Shown: positions 9,953 through 18,260 of the stretch, piece by piece
Numbering within the stretch: the stretch's first letter is position 1
How the letters are laid out: the number at the start of each line of letters is the position of its first letter
From: Bacteroidota bacterium
GTDB lineage: Bacteria; Bacteroidota; Bacteroidia; Sphingobacteriales; Sphingobacteriaceae
Direction: 5' to 3'
NCBI GenBank assembly: GCA_016868395.1
Contig: VGGW01000003.1
Coordinates: 1 to 38,368, forward strand
Length of the DNA: 38,368 nucleotides
Notes under the pieces: model-generated
Databases searched by the model: none
What the model was told of the DNA's origin: nothing
Seen by the model: only the letters and a program-made list of their open reading frames with translations
Translations under genes and position numbers: made by a program

Positions 9953-11356
9953 CTAGCTATTCCATGGCCCGGTGATCGCTAATGTTAGTCCCGGTGACTG
10001 AATATTAACAAACAAAGTTCTACCGGAGGGTGAGAAAACCGGCCCTGCAAATTCAGATTTAGGATATCCCACATTTTTGGCGATCACATAGGTTTGTCCC
10101 TTTGGATTAATTCCAATGATTCTTGCATCCGATTTATCCTCGCAAATGATCACATCACCCCAAGGCGCAATGGTCAGGTTATCACAGCTCTGAAAAGTAT
10201 CTACATCGTTAGATTCGAGGAATAACTCCAGTTTTGCCGGAGCTTCACGTTCCCTATCCTGGCCTTCGTACTTACTTGGAATATATTTGAAGATTTGACC
10301 ATAACTTTTGTGCCCCCCGTTGGTACAGGCAAAAAATAATTCATTTTTTCCATACCAAATTCCTTCCCCTCTCGCAAAGCAGGCTGCACCCTTTTGATTT
10401 CCTCTCAAGCGCAAATCATCATCCGGCGCCTCCACATCGTCCAGATCAATCCAATGTACATCAAAGCTTTTACTCTGCGGAAATTTATCTGTTTTCAATT
10501 TCTTCCAATTTCGGGTATCAGCACTTTTCCATTCGGAGATGGCTAAACATTGTAATTTACCTCCCTTGTGCAAATCGCCATATGTGTTAGGTAAGTAGCG
10601 GTAAAAAAGGCTATCACCACTGTCTTCAGTCTGATAAACAATGCCTTTAGATGGATGCACTGCAACTGCCTCATGCACAAAACGACCCATCGGTTTGATT
10701 GGAACAGGTGCTGTCAAACCGATTTTATCAGAAGCAAAAATCTCAAAATTATAACCATGATCCTGTTCAAGATTACCTTTTTCAGCACCTTTAGTCAGGG
10801 TACTTTCCTCACAAGTAATCCATGAATTCCATGGGGTGATGCCTCCGGCACAGTTCCTTACTGTTCCGATCAGACTTAAATATTGGAGTTCTACTTGCTG
10901 TGATTTTTCATCATATATCAGGGTACTTGTTCCACCAAAACAAAAACTTTCTTTTTTGCCAAAATCATAAATATCAGACTTAGTGATCTTGTTGAGTAAC
11001 TCATTATTTGCTCCAAAAGGCCCATTAACCATTGCCCCCGGAGATAATTCATGATTTCGAATCAGAATAGTTTTGTTATTTTTCCATTTAAAAACTCCCA
11101 TGCCGTCAAATGCACCGGGTACAGAAAAACCGTCATTCATTACCTCTCCTCTTCGGGATATCACCTTTGCCGTAAACCCATCAGGAAGGCTTAAAATATC
11201 GCCTTGACGATGGGACAATGCTCCATAATTTCGTACAAAATTATTTTCTTCAATAAATCCCAAGGCAGCGGCATTTGCTGCAAACCGACTCAAGCCAAGA
11301 AAGCCAAGACTTACTAAACCCGAATTTCTGATGAATTCTCTTCTGTTATTCCTCAT
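9953..11356 (-). CDS. PhoX-like DUF839 protein with Tat-type signal
   Basis: 467 aa; NNRREFIRNSGLVSLGFLGL twin-arginine motif; GMGVFKWKNNKTILIRNHE and ACFARGEGIWYGKNELFFACTNGG typical of DUF839. Confidence 0.82.
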   Translation of the reverse strand: MRNNRREFIRNSGLVSLGFLGLSRFAANAAALGFIEENNFVRNYGALSHRQGDILSLPDGFTAKVISRRGEVMNDGFSVPGAFDGMGVFKWKNNKTILIRNHELSPGAMVNGPFGANNELLNKITKSDIYDFGKKESFCFGGTSTLIYDEKSQQVELQYLSLIGTVRNCAGGITPWNSWITCEESTLTKGAEKGNLEQDHGYNFEIFASDKIGLTAPVPIKPMGRFVHEAVAVHPSKGIVYQTEDSGDSLFYRYLPNTYGDLHKGGKLQCLAISEWKSADTRNWKKLKTDKFPQSKSFDVHWIDLDDVEAPDDDLRLRGNQKGAACFARGEGIWYGKNELFFACTNGGHKSYGQIFKYIPSKYEGQDREREAPAKLELFLESNDVDTFQSCDNLTIAPWGDVIICEDKSDARIIGINPKGQTYVIAKNVGYPKSEFAGPVFSPSGRTLFVNIQSPGLTLAITGPWNS

Positions 11357-11791
11357 TGTAATAATTTTAAACTTAATTTTTAAAGTAAACTTGACCTAAT
11401 TTATTAAAAAAATAGTATATCAGAAGGCAGTGAAACATCGCATTTTAAAGCTTCTGAGCTAGCTATTGGACACAGACAGCCTTAAAGCGGCCCTTCAATG
11501 CACAATCTTTGTTTCCATTAAAGTATTATGTAAGCCCATTTATATGGTTAAAACTTAATTATAAGGTATTTGATACCGTGCTCGAGTTAATTTCATAATA
11601 AAAATAGGTATATAGAAACGAATTTAATTTGGGAATAATAATGTTATGTTAGCATGTTGTTATTTTATTTACATTAACAGGTGACAATATTCAATGTTTA
11701 TTCGCCAATTTAAATAAGCTCAAGCCCAGGTCTCAACAGATCGAAGTGTTTCAATAAAAATGAAAAATTTTATTCACAGGAAATCAGTAAT

Positions 11792-13138
11792 TTGTATAGA
11801 ATTGTCAAAAAAATGCGTTTACCAAAAAAGCTCATTTTGAGATCTGAAAGAATAAACCGATACCTGAATAACATAACAGGAAATGCAAAAGATTTTGGTC
11901 TTGAGGCAAGAATTTTCCATTTCATATGTATTTTTTCATTTGTTATTCTTTCTGTAAGCCAACAAATTAATCTCTATTACGGCCTGTATGAACTTGCTGT
12001 TTTGATGGGAGTCTTGCAAATAATAGGATTTATTTTTTTCATTCTTTCACGCGTATACCAAAAGATAAAGCTCAGTATAATCTTTTTTGCGCTTGGAGCT
12101 AATGCACTATTCGTCATAAATTTTTACTTCAATTCGGGGATTAATGGACCCGGACTGATTATGTTTTTATCGGGTATATTTTTAATTATTCTCATTGTAC
12201 CTAAGAATCAATTTGCATTTTGGCTAACCATAAACATCATCGAAGTACTGGTTCTTTTGTTTTTGTCCTACCATGATCCTTCAATTTTCACCTATCGTTA
12301 TTCTGACTCATTCTTGCAGTATGCAGATATTGCCTCAACCTATGTGTTGACGGCTATACTTATTTTCCATGCCACCAATTTTATTCGAAAAAGCTATGAT
12401 CGGGAGAAAATTATCGCAGAACAAAAGGCCGAGGAGCTTAGGATTTCAGATCAAACCAAAAATAAACTTCTTTCTATTTTGGCACACGATCTGAGTTCGC
12501 CACTCGGTTCAATTCAAAATTATCTGGAAATTCTTGCAGAGCTCAAAACGGAAGAAATTGACAGGCAATCTATAGAAGCCAGTTTACTCAACGAAACCAA
12601 GAACGCACAGCATATGTTAAGCAATTTGCTTCTTTGGAGTAAAACACAAATGGAGGGAGTAAAAATTAATCTTATACCCCTCAACTTAAAAGAATCCATA
12701 GAAACAGCAATTAGGATTCAGCAGTCCCTTGCTATTGAAAAGAACATAAGCATTGAAGCAAATATCGATCAATCCATTATGGTTTTAGCCGATCGGGAAA
12801 TGCTTCAGTTAGTTATCAGAAATTTGATTAATAATTCCCTGAAATTTACTCATGCAGGCGGGAAGATTCGAATTGATTCAAAAGTTGAAGAGAACGTATG
12901 TTTAATTACCATTAGTGATACCGGAAGAGGAATAAATTATGAAATGCAAAAAGACCTCTTTTCTATGGGAATTAAATCAACCTATGGAACTCAAAACGAA
13001 AAAGGGGTAGGTTTAGGCTTATCAATTTGTAAAGAATTTACAGAACTACAGAATGGTACCATTAGTTTTGAAAGCGATCCCGGAAAAGGTACGCGATTTT
13101 TCATCGGGCTTAAACTTGCCTCGGCGCTTAAAACATAG
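11792..13138 (+). CDS. Membrane sensor histidine kinase (orphan)
   Basis: 448 aa; ~6 TM segments; LLSILAHDLSSPLGSIQNYL H-box, NLINNSLKFTH N-box, DTGRGI, GVGLGLSIC; ORF begins at TTG, ATG at 11813 is an alternative start. Confidence 0.88.
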   Translation: MYRIVKKMRLPKKLILRSERINRYLNNITGNAKDFGLEARIFHFICIFSFVILSVSQQINLYYGLYELAVLMGVLQIIGFIFFILSRVYQKIKLSIIFFALGANALFVINFYFNSGINGPGLIMFLSGIFLIILIVPKNQFAFWLTINIIEVLVLLFLSYHDPSIFTYRYSDSFLQYADIASTYVLTAILIFHATNFIRKSYDREKIIAEQKAEELRISDQTKNKLLSILAHDLSSPLGSIQNYLEILAELKTEEIDRQSIEASLLNETKNAQHMLSNLLLWSKTQMEGVKINLIPLNLKESIETAIRIQQSLAIEKNISIEANIDQSIMVLADREMLQLVIRNLINNSLKFTHAGGKIRIDSKVEENVCLITISDTGRGINYEMQKDLFSMGIKSTYGTQNEKGVGLGLSICKEFTELQNGTISFESDPGKGTRFFIGLKLASALKT

Positions 13139-13139
13139 C

Positions 13140-14372
13140 TTAGGCTTTGGTTTTAATGTTTGGCAAAAAGGCGGTAATTAGTCCGATTAATGGCATAAAC
13201 GCACAAATCCTGTAAACGTATTCTATGCTGGTTCGGTCGGCAATTCCACCTAAAACTGCCGATGCGATACCGGCCATTCCGAAGGCAAAACCAAAAAATA
13301 AGCCCGAGACCATGCCGACCTTACCCGGAAACAATTCATGAGCATAAACAAGAATAGCCGAGAATGCGGAAGCAAGGATGACTCCAATCGGAATAGTTAG
13401 GATCACCGTCCAGAATAGATTGGCATGAGGCAGCAGAAGGGAAAAAGGTGCTACACCCAGAATTGAGCCCCATATCACATATTTTCTGCCAAATCTATCT
13501 CCTAAAGGACCTCCAATGATGGTGCCCGCGGCGATTGAAAAAAGAAAAATAAACAAATAGACCTGAGAATCCTGAACGGAGACCCCAAATTTATGAATCA
13601 CATAGAAAGTATAGTAAGTGGTCATGCTGGTGAGGTAGATATATTTCGAGAAGATCAGGAGCAGCAAAATAAAAACGGAAAGCACAATTGTCTTTCTTGG
13701 TAACATTTGAAATTGATGTCCATCATCTCCCGGACGACTGGCTTTAATGCGGATTTTACGTTTATACCAACCTCCGATATTAATTAACAAGATGATTGCC
13801 AAAAGGGCAAGTACCGAAAACCAGATAATATTCGACTGGCCGTAGGGTACAATAATTAAGGCGGCCAACAGGGGTCCAATTGAACTGCCAAAATTACCGC
13901 CAAGCTGAAAGATCGACTGCGCCATTCCCCGGCGCCCTCCTGAAGCCATATGGGCCATTCTTGATGCCTCCGGATGAAAAATTGAGGAACCGATACCGAC
14001 CAGAGCAACCGAAAAAATCAGGATTTCAAAATTGGGCGCGCGTGACAATAGAATCAACCCTACCAGGGTAAATCCCATTCCGATTGCGAGTGAGTAAGAT
14101 TTAGGTTTTCGATCGGTATACAGACCTACAAAGGGTTGAAGAATGGAGGCTGAAAGCTGAAAAGTAAGGGTAATTAAACCAATCTGCGCGAAACTCAAAC
14201 TGAAGGTATCTTTTATTACCGGATAGATTGCCGGAATAATGGATTGTAACGCATCATTTAATAAATGAGAAATACTGATGGCAATAAGAATCGGATAAAC
14301 AGTCTTCCCGGATATGGTATTTTTAACTTTTAGAACTGAGCCTGGAGACTGCTCGCTGATATGCCTGTTCAT
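13140..14372 (-). CDS. MFS transporter, fosmidomycin-resistance (Fsr)-like
   Basis: 410 aa; SHLLNDALQSIIPAIYPVIKDTFSLSFAQIGLITLTFQLSASILQPFVGLYTDRKP and FHPEASRMAHMASGGRRGMAQSIFQLGGNFGSSIGPLLAA. Confidence 0.85.
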   Translation of the reverse strand: MNRHISEQSPGSVLKVKNTISGKTVYPILIAISISHLLNDALQSIIPAIYPVIKDTFSLSFAQIGLITLTFQLSASILQPFVGLYTDRKPKSYSLAIGMGFTLVGLILLSRAPNFEILIFSVALVGIGSSIFHPEASRMAHMASGGRRGMAQSIFQLGGNFGSSIGPLLAALIIVPYGQSNIIWFSVLALLAIILLINIGGWYKRKIRIKASRPGDDGHQFQMLPRKTIVLSVFILLLLIFSKYIYLTSMTTYYTFYVIHKFGVSVQDSQVYLFIFLFSIAAGTIIGGPLGDRFGRKYVIWGSILGVAPFSLLLPHANLFWTVILTIPIGVILASAFSAILVYAHELFPGKVGMVSGLFFGFAFGMAGIASAVLGGIADRTSIEYVYRICAFMPLIGLITAFLPNIKTKA

Positions 14373-14576
14373 CTATACAAATGCTTGCAGCAAATATCCA
14401 TTCTTAAATTTAAAAAAGCGATAAAGTCAAAAGAAATTAGCAATAATTTAAGACCTATTTTTAGATTAAAACCGTGGTTGCTAAGCCCTTTTATTTCTAT
14501 CCGCTGTTACAGATGAGTCCGATTCGCCGCCTCTGAATAAGGGCTTGACCAATTGTCAGCGCGGGCTTGACCTGCG

Positions 14577-14942
14577 CTAAAAAGGTGCCCCAACTTGAAT
14601 ATCACATCGATGACCGGGCTGCCCATGCGGCGGATTAACCTTTAAACCTGCTGGTACAGGCGCCGGTAAAGCAGGTGCAGACTGAATATTTTGTGGGTTT
14701 GCTGCCGGTACCGGAGTACCGTCTGCATTAACCAGTGGAGCTCCCACAGCAAGATCACAACGATGTCCGGGCTGACCATGTGCAGGATTTACCCTTGGAT
14801 TTTCAGCAGCCTGATTCGGCAAAGCCGGAATACCCTGGGTTGAAACAGGAGGGTTTGCTGCTTCATTTCGTTGATCCATCAAGACCGCAATAACGGTTGC
14901 ACCGGTAAGTATTATTCCTCCAATTATAACAATTGTCTTCAT
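14577..14942 (-). CDS. Small secreted/anchored protein with two HGQPGHRCD repeats
   Basis: 121 aa; N-terminal hydrophobic segment; VNPAHGQPGHRCDLAVGAPL and VNPPHGQPGHRCDIQVGAPF. Confidence 0.75.
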   Translation of the reverse strand: MKTIVIIGGIILTGATVIAVLMDQRNEAANPPVSTQGIPALPNQAAENPRVNPAHGQPGHRCDLAVGAPLVNADGTPVPAANPQNIQSAPALPAPVPAGLKVNPPHGQPGHRCDIQVGAPF

Positions 14943-15036
14943 TTACTTCTTATTTATCCCAAAATCAATTGAACGCTAAGATTAGGGAACATTAACTCGT
15001 CAAAAAATTACTAATAATTTAAACAATACGGGTTTA

Positions 15037-15066
15037 TTGACCATTAAATTCGATTTATTAGCTTAG
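15037..15066 (+). promoter_or_regulatory. Candidate Bacteroidota-type promoter upstream of truA
   Basis: TTG(15037-15039)-N19-TAGCTTAG(15059-15066), one mismatch to TAnnTTTG. Confidence 0.4.
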
Positions 15067-15085
15067 CGGAATAAAGGCATTTGGA

Positions 15086-15895
15086 TTGAGATATTTTGTT
15101 CATATCGGCTACAAGGGTACCCATTATTTCGGCTGGCAGAGACAGCCTGATAAACTGAGTGTACAGGAAATTCTCGAGAATTGCCTCAGCCGGATTTTCA
15201 AGCAAAGTATAACCATTTTTGGTTGTGGTCGCACCGATGCCGGAGTGCATGCCAGCCAGTATTTCTTCCATATGGATATTGAAAAAAGCTGGAGCTTCGA
15301 TTTGTTTTTCAGACTCAACCGAATCCTGCCGGATGATATTGCACTTTTTGATATTATTCCCATGGAAGGTCAGCCTCATGCCCGTTTTGATGCTATTCAG
15401 CGGGTATATGATTTCTTTATCCACACCTATAAAGATCCATTTCTTAGCGATAGCAGTTCATTATACCTCAGAAAAAGTTTCGACCTTGAACAGATGCAGC
15501 GAGCGGTAAATCTTCTTCCCAAATACGAAGATTACAGGGCATTTTGCAAGTCACCCGATAAAAATGAACATACTATCTGCCATGTTTCTGCTGCAAGTCT
15601 GTACACGAACAAAAGTGGCGACCGAATTCGTTTTCGGATTTCGTCCAACCGCTTTCTGGGCCGTATGATTCGTATTTTGGCGCGCAAACTTATCGAAATC
15701 GGTGATGGAGACCTGAGCGTAGATGAATTTGAAAGCCATCTCATCTCCAAAAATATTCCATCTAAACTATTGCCTGCACACCCGCAAGGACTTTTCCTTT
15801 CCAAGGTTACTTATCCTTATCTCGATTTGCAGCCCAAGTCTAAGTTTTGGGCTTCAATAGAGGATTCACATTGGGAGGAAGTGAGATTAAGCTAA
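15086..15895 (+). CDS. truA: tRNA pseudouridine(38-40) synthase TruA
   Basis: 269 aa; GTHYFGWQRQP and GCGRTDAGVHASQ catalytic motif; TTG start in the ORF track. Confidence 0.92.
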   Translation: MRYFVHIGYKGTHYFGWQRQPDKLSVQEILENCLSRIFKQSITIFGCGRTDAGVHASQYFFHMDIEKSWSFDLFFRLNRILPDDIALFDIIPMEGQPHARFDAIQRVYDFFIHTYKDPFLSDSSSLYLRKSFDLEQMQRAVNLLPKYEDYRAFCKSPDKNEHTICHVSAASLYTNKSGDRIRFRISSNRFLGRMIRILARKLIEIGDGDLSVDEFESHLISKNIPSKLLPAHPQGLFLSKVTYPYLDLQPKSKFWASIEDSHWEEVRLS

Positions 15896-15923
15896 AAGTA
15901 GAAAGCTAAAAGCAGAAAGCTAA
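15889..15923 (+). repeat. Tandem 14-mer repeat (aagctaaaagYaga x ~2.5)
   Basis: aagctaaaagtaga aagctaaaagcaga aagctaa, overlapping the truA stop codon. Confidence 0.75.
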
Positions 15924-16045
15924 TTCGGATAAACATTGGTCTACAGAGAAATTGATAGATGCATAGTTACTGCGAAAGACAATTGTTTGCAGTATCTGAT
16001 TAACTCAAAGATGTCCGTATAAATTATTACGTTTAAGCATTATAA

Positions 16046-17230
16046 ATGAGTATTTTAGAAAAAAAGAATCCGATGCACAGAAGAGATTTTGTAAAACTAG
16101 GCAGTATTATTGCCGCAACTGCCGTACATTCTGAGGTATATGGCGGAGGAATTCCACAAAAAAGAGCAATGACTGTGAGCAAAACAGTCGATTTTATAAA
16201 TGACGGCGTACCCTTGAGTCCGAAGGAATATGGCGAACTACTGATGAAGCTCGCCGATGAAGGCAAGATCAAAACCGACTTCTATTCGAACGGTGGGGTA
16301 GTAGAAGAACTCGAAAACCGCTTCGCCAAGCTAATGGGTAAGGAATCTTCGGTTTTCATGCCAACCGGAACCCTGGCAAACCACATGGCCCTGCGCCGCC
16401 TAGCCGGAAACAACCGAAGGGTAATTCTTCAGGAGCAAAGTCATATTTATCAGGATACCGGAGATGGATGCCAAACGCTGAGTGCGCTGAACCTAATTCC
16501 CCTCGGTCTGAATACTACCGAGATGACCCTGGCAGAGATTGAAGAAGTGGTTGATAAAACAGGAAAAGGCAGAGTAGCCTTAAAATTGGGGGTTATTTCC
16601 ATAGAAAGTCCGGTGCGAAGGCAGCAGGATACACTCTTTGCTTTCCAAAACATGAAAGCCATTACCGCTTATGCTAAAGCCAATGGAATTAAAACCCACT
16701 TAGACGGAGCACGCTTGTTTATACAATCGGCACATACCGGCATTGATCCGGCAAGCTACGGAGCGATGTTCGATACTTCCTTCACCTCCATCTGCAAATG
16801 CTTCAATGCCGCCAGCGGAGCTGTTCTGGCAGGTTCAAAAGAGTTTACTCAGGACCTTTTCCATGAGCGAAGAATGTTTGGAGCCGGCATTCCGGCGGTA
16901 TGGCCTTTTGCTGCAGTAGCTTTGCATTATGTCGACTCGTGGATCGAGGAATACAAAAGTGCCTGGCAAAAAGCCGAATACCTTTTTAGCGAAATTCAGA
17001 AAGATGAGCGCTACAAAATTGTGAAATACCAAAACGGCTCACACATTGTACACCTCGACCTTAAAAATATTGATAAAAAACGTCTTTCAGATGCATTGGC
17101 CAAGCGAAATATTCGTCTTTCTGCACCGGACGCTACTGGCTTTAACCTGAAAGTGAACATCTCGATGAACCGAATGACTGCACAGGAAATTACCGGAAGT
17201 TTCAAGGAAGCGATGAAGGAGGTGGGCTGA
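16046..17230 (+). CDS. Threonine aldolase/beta-eliminating lyase family PLP enzyme with Tat-like N-terminus
   Basis: 394 aa; MHRRDFVKLGSIIAATAV leader; FMPTGTLANHMALR, HLDGARLF, SICKCFNAASGAVLAG; internal ATG at 16073 probably the true start. Confidence 0.82.
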   Translation: MSILEKKNPMHRRDFVKLGSIIAATAVHSEVYGGGIPQKRAMTVSKTVDFINDGVPLSPKEYGELLMKLADEGKIKTDFYSNGGVVEELENRFAKLMGKESSVFMPTGTLANHMALRRLAGNNRRVILQEQSHIYQDTGDGCQTLSALNLIPLGLNTTEMTLAEIEEVVDKTGKGRVALKLGVISIESPVRRQQDTLFAFQNMKAITAYAKANGIKTHLDGARLFIQSAHTGIDPASYGAMFDTSFTSICKCFNAASGAVLAGSKEFTQDLFHERRMFGAGIPAVWPFAAVALHYVDSWIEEYKSAWQKAEYLFSEIQKDERYKIVKYQNGSHIVHLDLKNIDKKRLSDALAKRNIRLSAPDATGFNLKVNISMNRMTAQEITGSFKEAMKEVG

Positions 17231-17543
17231 GATTTGGGAAGTTTAATAAATTGTCCTTAGGGTTGAGCGCTACGCTTAACTCTGCGAATTATTAAATGAA
17301 GTAGAGTCTTCAGACTCAATTATAAATTATTCTCTACAAACAGAATGCTTTGAAATTTATCCGGCTTACTGTCCACTGAAAACAATTTTAGGAGAAAATT
17401 TTTGCCATGATATCCTTGTAACATCCCCAAGTCTCTACCATCCAATAACATGAGAAGATCATTACAATAATTGAGTATTTAAGACCTCCGTTTTTTTTAT
17501 TTTGCGAAGATTGTTAAATCATAAATCAATTTAATCAGACAGC

Positions 17544-18260
17544 TTGGACATAATACTGAATATTCAGAATTTAAGTAAAACTTATGAAAGCGGAGGTCGT
17601 ACACTAACGGTTTTAGATGATATAAGTTTTGCCATTGAGGCAGGTTCGACCATGTCGATTGTTGGTCCTTCAGGAAGCGGTAAAACTACCCTCTTAGGAT
17701 TATGTGCAGGGCTTGACCGTTCAAGTTCCGGAATTGTAGAATTAAATCATATCCGACTGGATAATTTGAATGAGGATCAGCGGGCACAAGTAAGAAACCA
17801 GCATGTAGGCTTTATTTTTCAGAACTTTCAACTTCTTCCTACACTTACAGCACTCGAAAACGTAATGGTACCTCTTGAGTTACGAGGTGAAAAAAATATC
17901 CGTCCAAGGGCCTTGGAATTACTTGACAAAGTTGGATTAGCTGATCGGGGGCATCATTACCCAACTCAATTATCCGGCGGAGAACAACAGCGGGTGTCCC
18001 TGGCCAGAGCTTTTTCAAATTCTCCCAAGATCTTATTCGCCGATGAACCTACAGGAAACCTGGATGCGGAAACCAGTGAAAAAGTCGTAAAATTAATTTT
18101 CGACTTAAATCGTGAAGCCGGAACAACCCTGGTTTTGGTAACTCATGATTTAGAATTGGCTTCCAAAACACAGCGTATCATACGAATTAGAGGTGGCTCA
18201 ATCGTTTCAGATGTTAAAACTTTAAGTGAAAACCCCAAAAGGGCAGATCATGGCGGCTGA
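17544..18260 (+). CDS. ABC transporter ATP-binding protein (YbbA/LolD-like)
   Basis: 238 aa; GPSGSGKTTLLGL Walker A, QLSGGEQQRVSLARAF signature, ILFADEPTGNLD Walker B; TTG start. Confidence 0.92.
   Translation: MDIILNIQNLSKTYESGGRTLTVLDDISFAIEAGSTMSIVGPSGSGKTTLLGLCAGLDRSSSGIVELNHIRLDNLNEDQRAQVRNQHVGFIFQNFQLLPTLTALENVMVPLELRGEKNIRPRALELLDKVGLADRGHHYPTQLSGGEQQRVSLARAFSNSPKILFADEPTGNLDAETSEKVVKLIFDLNREAGTTLVLVTHDLELASKTQRIIRIRGGSIVSDVKTLSENPKRADHGG

Noticed and set aside
15044-15804. Antisense/alternate-frame ORFs inside truA
   Set aside because: truA is unambiguous; these are shadow ORFs.
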